5,305 bases of DNA from the NCBI GenBank assembly GCA_001801825.1, contig MGYR01000105.1, positions 1-5,305 of the forward strand, given 5' to 3'. The position numbers and the translations under genes were made by a program. Below the pieces are notes generated by a model. It ran no database searches. It was not told the origin of the DNA and was given only the letters and a program-made list of their open reading frames with translations. This document shows, piece by piece, positions 1 to 5,305 of the stretch; position 1 is the stretch's first letter, and each line of letters opens with the position of its first letter. The DNA is from Gammaproteobacteria bacterium RIFCSPLOWO2_02_FULL_56_15. Lineage in GTDB: Bacteria; Pseudomonadota; Gammaproteobacteria; Eutrophobiales; Eutrophobiaceae.

Positions 1-113
1 AAACGTACAAAATTACCCATATCCAGGCGCTGACCTGTGAGCTGATTATGGGCATGAAATTGACTTATCAATTGGTAACGGTGAGGAATCCTGTATGGAA
101 CAACGCACTTTAG
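1..113 (+). CDS. 3' end of an unidentified upstream gene (partial, tentative)
   Basis: From base 3 one + strand frame stays open for 36 codons and stops with TAG at 111-113. The other two + frames are closed by TGA at 31-33 and 38-40. If real, this is the C-terminus of a protein cut by the window edge. Its stop lies 19 bases inside the next gene (ATG at 95), the kind of overlap seen at the other junctions of this cluster. The tail contains MGMKLTYQLVTV and ends WNNAL; I do not recognise a family. The short length means an open frame by chance is possible. Support comes mainly from the lack of any other gene or promoter in 1-94 and from the tight packing downstream. Confidence 0.4.
   Translation, partial: TYKITHIQALTCELIMGMKLTYQLVTVRNPVWNNAL
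83..87 (+). promoter_or_regulatory. Ribosome binding site of the hydrolase-methyltransferase gene
   Basis: GAGGA lies 7 bases before the ATG at 95. This favours that start over the in-frame ATGs at codons 20 and 25, even though conserved hydrolase sequence only begins around residue 24. Confidence 0.6.
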
Positions 114-1930
114 CAGGTGGGACGACGGAGCCGGATTCCAGCGGCTATATCATGGGCGAGCATAGTATGAAAAGCTGGGATGGCACGGAAATATTCTATC
201 GTTCCTGGCAGCGTGGCTTGGCAAAAGGCCAGGCAGTCATATTGTTTCATGGCGGTCATGAACATTCCGGCCGTTTTCAGGATTTGATAGAGCGTCTCGA
301 TCTCAGGCAGGTATCTTTTTTTGCCTGGGATGCCCGTGGGCATGGCCGCTCAGCAGGCAAGCGAGGGTATGCAAGGCATTTCCATGATTTTATCAGGGAT
401 GCTGACGGTTTTATTCAACATGTTTCCACTCGCTACAAAATCCCGATCGAGAATATGGCGTTCCTGGGGCACAGTGTCGGCAGTGTAATTATAGCGACCT
501 GGCTGCATGATTATGCCAGGCAGATTCGAGGCGCCATACTCAGTTCGCCGGCCTTTCAGGTAAAACTTTATGTGCCGTTTGCGCTGCCATTACTGAGGGT
601 TTGGCAACGCCTGCAGCCGGATTCTTTTGTCAGCAGTTACGTCAAGCCCGGATTTCTGACTCACGATAAGGAAGAAGCTGACTCCCGCAGGAGTGATCCC
701 TTAATCTCTCCAAGAATTTCTGTCAGGGTACTGACCAGTCTGTTTGATACGGCGAATCGGGTTATCAATGGCGCACACTCGATTACGGCTCCGGTTTTAT
801 GTTTCTCGGCAGGGTCGGACTGGGTTGTACAGCGTAAGGCGCAGGAAATATTCTTTAACCGGCTGGGTTCTCAAGCAAAGGCATTCCAGGTATATCCGGG
901 ATTTTTTCATGAGGTATTACATGAAAAAAACAGACATCTGCCAATCCTGCAGGCGAAGCAATTTATCGAGACAGTTTTTTCCATAGCGCATGAAAACCCA
1001 CCGATTACACCCGTTATTGACGGGAACGAGGAGTTGTATGCCAACCTGTCCCGGCCTCTTTCGTGGTTTAATCCGGAAAAATACAAATATGGAATAGTAA
1101 AAGTTGCCCTCCGGTCCCTGGGCTGTCTGAGTGAGGGGATTCGCAAGGCATGGGCGGCAGGGTTTGATGCCGGGCAGACACTGGATTACGTCTATGAAAA
1201 CAAGGCACGAGGCTGGTCATTTGTCGGTCGCGCGATCGATCGATTGTATCTGAATACTCCGGGATGGCGACTGATACGGCAACGGAATACCCATCTGCAA
1301 ACATTATTGCATACTGCGATAAACAAAATCAGGCAGGACGGTCGATCTACGCATATCGTGGATCTCGCCTGCGGTCAGGGGAACTATATTCTGAAGGTGC
1401 TGGAAAATATCCGGGACCCGCAAGTGACTGCTGTTTGCCGTGATATTGAAGCAGCAGAGCTGAATAAAGGCAACCTTACAGCACAGCTCAGAGGAATAAG
1501 AAATATCAGTTTTGAAAAGGGCGATGCATTTAACGCCGCAATGATCACTGCCTTGAAGCCCAGCCCTGATATCGTCATTGCTTCCGGTTTGTACGAATTG
1601 TATGACGATAACCAGGCGCTGCAACAATCACTTTCCGCAATCTATCAAGTATTGAACGAGGGCGGTTATTTCATATACACCAATCAGCCGTATCATCCCC
1701 AACTGGAACTGATAGCCCGAACCCTGGTAAACCGGAATCAGCAACCCTGGGTGATGCGTCTGCGATCACAGATGGAAATAAACCTGCTGGTACGCCAGGC
1801 AGGTTTTAAAATCAATCAGCTACTCATGGATGACCAGGGAGTGTTTACTGTAACCATCGCCGAGAAAAAATCTGATCGGCAATGGTTGCCACCCCGTCTG
1901 TTCCACGCACAAGCAGTAAATTCTGTATGA
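95..1930 (+). CDS. ynbC: Bifunctional alpha/beta hydrolase-methyltransferase fusion (YnbC type)
   Basis: This is a 611-residue two-domain protein with no signal peptide, so probably cytoplasmic. Residues about 24-295 are a serine hydrolase of the monoacylglycerol lipase/lysophospholipase type. They show oxyanion-hole FHGG (51-54), a WDARGHGRS strand-turn (78-86), nucleophile elbow GHSVG (Ser127), and likely triad Asp242 (SAGSDWVV) and His272 (GFFHEVLHE). Residues about 365-590 are a class I SAM-dependent methyltransferase resembling Pfam Methyltransf_20. They show motif I VDLACGQGN (422-430), an acidic end of strand 2 (CRDIE, 448-452), GDAF (477-479 region), and DIVIASGLYELY (492-503) followed by GGYFIYTNQPYHPQ (523-536). 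E. coli YnbC has, from memory, the same fusion at about 585 residues. The gene overlaps the next by ATGA. Likely substrates are an acyl lipid for the hydrolase and a lipid head group for the methyltransferase; both are inferred from the neighbours. Both active sites look intact. Confidence 0.88.
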   Translation: MEQRTLAGGTTEPDSSGYIMGEHSMKSWDGTEIFYRSWQRGLAKGQAVILFHGGHEHSGRFQDLIERLDLRQVSFFAWDARGHGRSAGKRGYARHFHDFIRDADGFIQHVSTRYKIPIENMAFLGHSVGSVIIATWLHDYARQIRGAILSSPAFQVKLYVPFALPLLRVWQRLQPDSFVSSYVKPGFLTHDKEEADSRRSDPLISPRISVRVLTSLFDTANRVINGAHSITAPVLCFSAGSDWVVQRKAQEIFFNRLGSQAKAFQVYPGFFHEVLHEKNRHLPILQAKQFIETVFSIAHENPPITPVIDGNEELYANLSRPLSWFNPEKYKYGIVKVALRSLGCLSEGIRKAWAAGFDAGQTLDYVYENKARGWSFVGRAIDRLYLNTPGWRLIRQRNTHLQTLLHTAINKIRQDGRSTHIVDLACGQGNYILKVLENIRDPQVTAVCRDIEAAELNKGNLTAQLRGIRNISFEKGDAFNAAMITALKPSPDIVIASGLYELYDDNQALQQSLSAIYQVLNEGGYFIYTNQPYHPQLELIARTLVNRNQQPWVMRLRSQMEINLLVRQAGFKINQLLMDDQGVFTVTIAEKKSDRQWLPPRLFHAQAVNSV

Positions 1931-2338
1931 ACCGAAAAATTTCACACCAGCATTACCAACAGGCGTTTTACTATTCCATACTGGGAATCATATGCCTGAT
2001 CATGGCTTATATGGTTCAGGGACTGGGATGGCTGAGCATCTATCCCGCCATGTCCTGCCTGCTGGTGGGTTCAGCATATGGTACGAATAATCCTGCTTTT
2101 CTTGGCAAGGGATCCGGCGCCTATCCATGGATGGCGATTATATTGTTTGCGCCTTACCTGATTGGATCATGGTATTCATGGCGTTTATACAGCAGGAAGA
2201 TTCCGGCTTGGACAGAAATCAGTCCGGGTATCCTGCAAGGACGCCGCTTGACAGCCAGAGAAACTTTGAATCTGTTGCAGCAAGGTAGCGTGGCGGTGCT
2301 TGATCTGGCGCCGGAAATACCGGAAATCGCCGTACTCA

Positions 2339-2343
2339 GGGGG
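2339..2343 (+). other. G5 homopolymer at the inferred frameshift
   Basis: The run CAGGGGGA sits exactly where the phosphatase reading passes from frame 1 to frame 2. With four G the codons read CTC AGG GGA TCC AAT TAC and the protein continues without a gap. The flanking VLDLAP coding repeats (about 2297 and 2367) lie 70 bases apart, not a multiple of three, which independently supports an indel between them. Confidence 0.75.
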
Positions 2344-2625
2344 ATCCAATTACCAACATGTGCCGGTCCTTGATCTTGCGCCACCATCGATCGAACAGCT
2401 TGCAGAAGCTGTACGTTTTATTCGCTCAAGAATGAATACGATGAGAATTTATATTCATTGCTCGCTGGGGTTGTCCAGAAGTACCGCAGTCGTAGCGGCT
2501 TTCCTGATCAGTACCGGGATAGAACCGGAAACAGCAATAGCGATGATACGCAGGTCCCGGCCGGGAATTATTGTCTCCAGGGAAGTACAGCAAAGACTGG
2601 AAAGTTATTGGTTGATTGCCGGACC

Positions 2626-2630
2626 AGGAG
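2626..2630 (+). promoter_or_regulatory. Ribosome binding site deciding the start of the phosphatidyltransferase
   Basis: AGGAG lies 7 bases before ATG 2638, inside the 3' end of the phosphatase frame. The frame is open upstream to 2458, but residues from that extra stretch translate the phosphatase active-site DNA out of frame, so 2638 is the true start. Confidence 0.75.
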
Positions 2631-2637
2631 TTCCGTT

Positions 2638-3246
2638 ATGTACAGTATCTATGATCTGAAACCGGCTTTTCAGAAGATACTGCGCCCGGCTGCCGGGTTG
2701 CTGGCCGCGCATGGAATCAGTCCCAACCAGATTACGATTGCTGCATTATTGATTTCCGGTAGCGAAGGGGCAGCTATCGCCCTGCAACCGGAAGAAACCT
2801 GGCCACTCAGCATACTGCCCCTGGTGTTATTTATACGCATGTCACTCAATGCAATGGATGGTTTGCTGGCAAGGGAATATGGGATGGAAACGCCACTCGG
2901 TGTAATCATCAATGATCTGGGCGACGTAGTGTCGGATGCTATCGTATACCTGCCTCTGGCACTGGTGCCGGGGTTGTCCGCACCAGCGATCATCAGTATG
3001 ACTATGCTGGCAATTCTCGTTGAAATGACGGGCGTGACAGTCGTACAAATTGGAGTCCGGCGAAATCAGGCAGGTCCTATGGGTAAAAGTGACAGGGCCC
3101 TGGTGATCGGTAGCTTGGGATTGGTATTGGGATTTGGCGTCACACCAGGTCTCTGGTCAGATATGGTTCTCTATATGGTCAATCTCCTGATAGTGGTCAC
3201 GATATTCAATCGGATCCGAAAGGCGCTGGAAATAAGACTGATATGA
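2638..3246 (+). CDS. ynbA: CDP-alcohol phosphatidyltransferase (YnbA type)
   Basis: This is a 202-residue integral membrane enzyme of the CDP-alcohol phosphatidyltransferase superfamily. It should move a phosphatidyl group from CDP-diacylglycerol to an alcohol at the inner membrane. The family signature is normally DxxDGxxAR-x8-GxxxDxxxD. Here it reads N71-A-M-D74-G75-L-L-A78-R79, eight residues, then G88-V-I-I-N92-D93-L-G-D96. Two canonical Asp positions are therefore Asn (71 and 92), followed by VVSD100. As I remember it, E. coli YnbA carries the same Asn pattern, which would make this a subfamily trait. The SPNQIT element near residue 28 and about six hydrophobic segments (about 32-50, 56-70, 100-115, 117-137, 155-170, 174-192) fit the fold. 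The start overlaps the phosphatase end by 22 bases, and the stop overlaps the cdsA-like start by ATGA. The acceptor alcohol is unknown. Confidence 0.87.
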   Translation: MYSIYDLKPAFQKILRPAAGLLAAHGISPNQITIAALLISGSEGAAIALQPEETWPLSILPLVLFIRMSLNAMDGLLAREYGMETPLGVIINDLGDVVSDAIVYLPLALVPGLSAPAIISMTMLAILVEMTGVTVVQIGVRRNQAGPMGKSDRALVIGSLGLVLGFGVTPGLWSDMVLYMVNLLIVVTIFNRIRKALEIRLI

Positions 3247-4190
3247 ATGCGTATTTTCCACCGGGCCTGCTGCCTGTTTTGGCAGGGAATTTCTCTGTTC
3301 TGGTGATCGCGACCGGCATCATCCGGGGACTGAGAAACCATTTATCAAACATGGGATATACCGAGCTGGTTCAACGGGTCCGTTCATGGTGGATTATTTT
3401 TGGTATTTTTACATTCGCTATTGTAACGGACAAGGTTTTGTTCCTGCTGCTCATGACTCTGATTAGCTATCTTGCATTCAAGGAATTTGTTTCCATGGTT
3501 CCGGTCCGGCGTGCAGATCGGAAGCTACTGCTGTTACTATATTTATCCATACCCATTCAATACACATGGATCTGGTTCCAGTGGTATGGCATGTTCCTGG
3601 TATTCATCCCGGTGGTGTTGTTTCTGTTGCTCCAGGTAGGAATGATACTTGGCAGGGAAACAAGAGGGTATTTGCGTGCTGGCGCCACCCTTTACTGGGG
3701 GATGATGATTTCGGTATTCAGTCTCAGCCACCTTGGATACCTTATGGTCTTACCTCAGGAACAGGGAACCCATGCGTACGGAGCCTGTTTGGTCATTTAT
3801 ATAGTACTCCTGACTCAGATCAACGATGTTGCCCAATACCTATGGGGAAAAACCCTTGGCCATACGAAGATAATTCCGGAAATCAGTCCAAACAAGACCT
3901 GGGCTGGATTCCTGGGTGGGATTTTTACTACGTCCGCGATCTCTATGGTGATCTCGCCTGCATTAACTCCGTTCGGGACAATCACTGCATTGATTGCAGG
4001 TTTACTTATAGGAATTACGGGATTTTTCGGGGATTTATCCATATCTGCCATTAAACGCGAACTTTGCATGAAGAATACAGGTGACCTGATACCTGGGCAT
4101 GGCGGGATCCTGGACCGTGTCGATAGCCTGACATTTACCGCGCCATTGTTCTTTCATTGTTTTTACTTGTATACATTCATTTCCGGGTGA
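3243..4190 (+). CDS. ynbB: CDP-diacylglycerol synthase, CdsA paralogue (YnbB type)
   Basis: This is a 315-residue polytopic membrane protein with about eight or nine hydrophobic segments. It should convert phosphatidic acid and CTP to CDP-diacylglycerol, the donor for the phosphatidyltransferase just upstream. The C-terminal CTP_transf_1 features are clear: QINDVAQYLWGK (192-203, Asp195), SPNKTWAG (215-222), FFGDLSISAIKR (261-272), and the signature ending PGHGGILDRVDS (284-295). The signature normally has Lys-Asp after KR-x4; here it is Lys277-Asn278. It starts within the previous stop (ATGA). Placement beside a ynbA-like gene, as in E. coli, marks it as the accessory paralogue rather than the housekeeping cdsA. 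E. coli YnbB has been reported, as I recall, to support synthesis of the glycolipid MPIase. Length is slightly above a typical 270-285 residue CdsA, with the extra at the N-terminus. Confidence 0.9.
   Translation: MNAYFPPGLLPVLAGNFSVLVIATGIIRGLRNHLSNMGYTELVQRVRSWWIIFGIFTFAIVTDKVLFLLLMTLISYLAFKEFVSMVPVRRADRKLLLLLYLSIPIQYTWIWFQWYGMFLVFIPVVLFLLLQVGMILGRETRGYLRAGATLYWGMMISVFSLSHLGYLMVLPQEQGTHAYGACLVIYIVLLTQINDVAQYLWGKTLGHTKIIPEISPNKTWAGFLGGIFTTSAISMVISPALTPFGTITALIAGLLIGITGFFGDLSISAIKRELCMKNTGDLIPGHGGILDRVDSLTFTAPLFFHCFYLYTFISG
4185..4190 (+). promoter_or_regulatory. Ribosome binding site deciding the acyltransferase start
   Basis: GGGTGA, overlapping the previous stop codon, lies 5 bases before ATG 4196. 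The longer frame from ATG 4157 would add 13 residues that merely re-read the cdsA-like end, and it has no comparable site. Confidence 0.5.
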
Positions 4191-4195
4191 CCCGA

Positions 4196-4840
4196 ATGAA
4201 TACTATATTGAGAATCCTGTTTTTCATGGTCTTCGTAAAGCCCTTGGTCCAGGTCATTCTCGGTCTGCAGGTCTCCAACCGGGAGAAACTGCCGCCAGCA
4301 GGCCCGGCTATCATCGTTGCTAATCATAATAGTCATCTCGATACACTCGTATTAATGAGTCTGTTTCCGGCTCTGCAACTTGCGCATATCAGAACCGTTG
4401 CCAATGCCAATTACTTTCTGAGCAATCCATGGCTGGCCTGGTTCGCGACCAGGATTATCGGGGCCATTCCGATTCAAAAAGGAAGCGGGCTGGGGAGCCA
4501 TAATGCGCTTAATGACGTAGTTAATGCGTTAAGAGATCAAAATATTGTAATCCTGTATCCTGAAGGAACCCGTGGTGAACCGGAAAAACTGGAACCCTTT
4601 AAAAGAGGCGTTGCAGTGCTCACTACAGTAATCTCCGGCGTTCCGGTCTATCCGGTTTATATGCACGGATTAGGCAAGGCCCTTCCTAAAGGTGAAAAGT
4701 TGCTGGTACCCTTTATCTGCAATGTCCTGATCGGCGACCCGATTGACCGGATCTGCACCAATGGTTCGAAACTCATGCGCGAATTACAGGAGGAGATGGA
4801 ACAGCTTGCGTCGAAAGGTAATTTTCCAGAGTGGAGTTAA
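4196..4840 (+). CDS. 1-acyl-glycerol-3-phosphate acyltransferase-like protein (PlsC family)
   Basis: This is a 214-residue member of the PlsC/LPLAT family, whose members use acyl-ACP or acyl-CoA to acylate lysophosphatidic acid or a related lysolipid at the inner face of the membrane. All four blocks are visible: I, NHNSHLD (His44-x4-Asp49); II, GAIPIQKGSG (89-98), with Lys95 where Arg is common; III, YPEGTRGE (Glu123-Gly124-Thr125-Arg126); and IV, GVPVYPVYMHG (148-158). One hydrophobic stretch at about 5-24 probably anchors it. It lies 5 bases after the cdsA-like gene, so it is co-transcribed and could feed phosphatidic acid to it. It need not be the housekeeping plsC; family members also acylate other lysolipids. 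It ends TAA with no obvious terminator after it. Confidence 0.88.
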   Translation: MNTILRILFFMVFVKPLVQVILGLQVSNREKLPPAGPAIIVANHNSHLDTLVLMSLFPALQLAHIRTVANANYFLSNPWLAWFATRIIGAIPIQKGSGLGSHNALNDVVNALRDQNIVILYPEGTRGEPEKLEPFKRGVAVLTTVISGVPVYPVYMHGLGKALPKGEKLLVPFICNVLIGDPIDRICTNGSKLMRELQEEMEQLASKGNFPEWS

Positions 4841-4947
4841 AATAATGCCGTTGGGTTGGTCGCTATGGTCAATGGCTATGCAAGCTATTATGATCTGGTC
4901 GAGGCTGAAACGCCCCTGATGGAAAATCTCATCCCCCGGAGTTGCTC
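4841..4947 (+). other. Gap between the lipid operon and the cytochrome gene
   Basis: This 107-base stretch has no convincing rho-independent terminator or sigma70 promoter. The best -10 look-alike, TATTAT at 4886-4891, has no good -35 at normal spacing. A 24-codon frame (4845-4919, ATG with GGAG 8 bases before) is present but resembles nothing I know. Composition rises in GC toward its right end. Confidence 0.4.
4938..4941 (+). promoter_or_regulatory. Ribosome binding site of the cytochrome c gene
   Basis: GGAG lies 6 bases before ATG 4948 and supports that start. The resulting protein begins directly with a signal peptide. The site overlaps one arm of a 10-base inverted repeat (4939-4948 with 5031-5040). 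Confidence 0.6.
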
Positions 4948-5305
4948 ATGCGATTGATGCAAAGATATTTCTCTATAACGATGCTGTGGTGTTTCAGTGT
5001 TTTGACCGCAGCCCAGGACCTCCCCGACGGTGAGCAACTCTACCTGGGGCATTGCGCCTCCTGTCACAACGGTTCGTTGCCGTTGATGCCGGGCCGCGAG
5101 GCCCTGCGTGGATTGGATCCCCGTGCCATCGTGGCGGCCATGACCGCCTTTTCCATGCGCAGGCAGGCCTCCTCCCTGACTGCGGCCGAGCGCAGGGCGA
5201 TTGCGGTCTATCTCACGGATGCCCCCCGGGATTCTTTCCGGCCGCCCCTGGAGGAACTCAGTCAGTCCGCCTACTGCGATGCGGGTGTGGCAGGGGAGCG
5301 GGCCA
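4948..5305 (+). CDS. Exported c-type cytochrome domain, likely N-terminus of a PQQ quinohemoprotein dehydrogenase (partial)
   Basis: There are 119 codons before the window ends. Residues 1-22 look like a Sec signal peptide (MRLMQRYF, then a hydrophobic core, likely cut near LTA-AQD), which places the protein in the periplasm. The mature part starts with a small cytochrome c fold: DGEQLYLGHCASCHNGS has the heme-binding C36-A-S-C39-H40. A helix follows with Met70 as a possible axial ligand (TAFSM), and LTAAERRAIAVYL (77-89) is the usual C-terminal helix of such domains. The next residues (SAYCDAGVAGERA) resemble the linker into the PQQ beta-propeller of polyvinyl-alcohol-dehydrogenase-type quinohemoproteins, from memory. 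The propeller itself lies outside the window, so a stand-alone cytochrome is not excluded. GC content is about 66% over 5041-5160 by hand count, well above the preceding genes. Confidence 0.8.
   Translation, partial: MRLMQRYFSITMLWCFSVLTAAQDLPDGEQLYLGHCASCHNGSLPLMPGREALRGLDPRAIVAAMTAFSMRRQASSLTAAERRAIAVYLTDAPRDSFRPPLEELSQSAYCDAGVAGERA

Larger units (their letters stand above)
1927..2659 (+). pseudogene. Membrane-anchored dual-specificity phosphatase, broken by a one-base frameshift
   Basis: The start ATG at 1927 overlaps the previous stop (ATGA). The frame as written ends at TGA 2371-2373 after 148 residues. The rest of the same protein continues in the +1 frame to TGA 2657-2659. Removing one G from the G5 run at 2339-2343 gives a smooth 243-residue protein reading ...AVLRGSNYQHVPVLDL. 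It has hydrophobic segments at about 13-33, 36-50 and 66-86, then a phosphatase domain with likely general acid Asp149 (VPVLDL) and P-loop HCSLGLSRS (Cys178, Arg184), the C-x5-R-S signature of protein tyrosine/dual-specificity phosphatases. It corresponds to the C-terminal half of E. coli YnbD, which as I recall also has a PAP2-like part that is absent here. Probable role (inferred): dephosphorylating a lipid head group. As sequenced, the product lacks the catalytic loop. This may be a sequencing error, a recent mutation, phase variation or, less likely, programmed frameshifting. The intact downstream half argues for a recent event or an error. Confidence 0.8.

Noticed and set aside
1304..1627. 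107-codon frame on the minus strand opposite the methyltransferase domain
   Set aside because: It is antisense to conserved SAM-binding motifs, with no recognisable domain. Several similar minus-strand frames in the window were dismissed for the same reason.
1882..1926. Earlier ATG for the phosphatase at 1882
   Set aside because: It lies inside the hydrolase-methyltransferase end. ATG 1927 forms the ATGA coupling seen again at 3243, and the extra residues look like out-of-frame sequence.
2458..2637. Upstream extension of the phosphatidyltransferase frame (60 extra codons)
   Set aside because: It overlaps the phosphatase catalytic loop DNA out of frame and has no family similarity. A good AGGAG site points to ATG 2638.
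3566..4054. 162-codon open frame overlapping the CdsA-like gene on the same strand
   Set aside because: It is entirely inside a gene with clear motifs; the translation is rich in Trp, Cys and His with no domain.
4845..4919. 24-codon small ORF after the acyltransferase (starts MPLGWSLWSM)
   Set aside because: It has a passable ribosome binding site, and a PQQ context made me consider PqqA, but it lacks the Glu-x3-Tyr core of PqqA and resembles no known peptide.
4919..4934. Possible terminator hairpin GATG...CATC
   Set aside because: The stem is only four or five pairs and no U-tract follows.
4838..4957. Open frame continuing past the acyltransferase TAA to TGA 4955-4957, as possible readthrough
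   Set aside because: The acyltransferase already has all four blocks and a normal length, and the extension shows no conserved feature.

Overview
The window carries a compact, single-direction (+ strand) gene cluster from a proteobacterium, probably gamma or beta. This rests on Shine-Dalgarno sites of the GGAG type, translationally coupled ATGA junctions, and a gene set that matches the poorly understood Escherichia coli ynbABCD cluster. Identifications are by reading motifs and from memory of the families; no search was run.

Layout. Bases 1-113 hold the open 3' end of an unidentified upstream frame. Bases 95-1930 encode a 611-residue fusion of a serine alpha/beta hydrolase and a class I methyltransferase (YnbC type). 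Bases 1927-2659 encode a membrane-anchored dual-specificity phosphatase (DSP) whose frame is broken by one extra G in a run of five G (2339-2343). Bases 2638-3246 encode a CDP-alcohol phosphatidyltransferase (YnbA type). Bases 3243-4190 encode a CdsA-like CDP-diacylglycerol synthase (YnbB type). Bases 4196-4840 encode a PlsC-like acyltransferase. Junctions in this block are -19, -4, -22, -4 and +5 bases, so it reads as one operon. After a 107-base gap, an unrelated and visibly more GC-rich gene begins at 4948. It is an exported c-type cytochrome domain that looks like the N-terminus of a PQQ-dependent quinohemoprotein dehydrogenase, and it runs off the window.

How the genes may work together (inference). 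The acyltransferase would make phosphatidic acid. The CdsA paralogue would activate it to CDP-diacylglycerol. The YnbA-type enzyme would transfer the phosphatidyl group to an unknown alcohol, possibly a phosphorylated one. The DSP would remove a phosphate from the head group, in the manner of PTPMT1 acting on phosphatidylglycerol phosphate. The hydrolase and methyltransferase would trim acyl chains and methylate the product. This is a nearly complete self-contained phospholipid or glycolipid head-group pathway parallel to the housekeeping one, and its product cannot be told from the sequence. The main oddities are the frameshift, Asn at two of the four canonical Asp positions of the phosphatidyltransferase, an Asn in the CdsA signature, and the composition break near 4900-4950.
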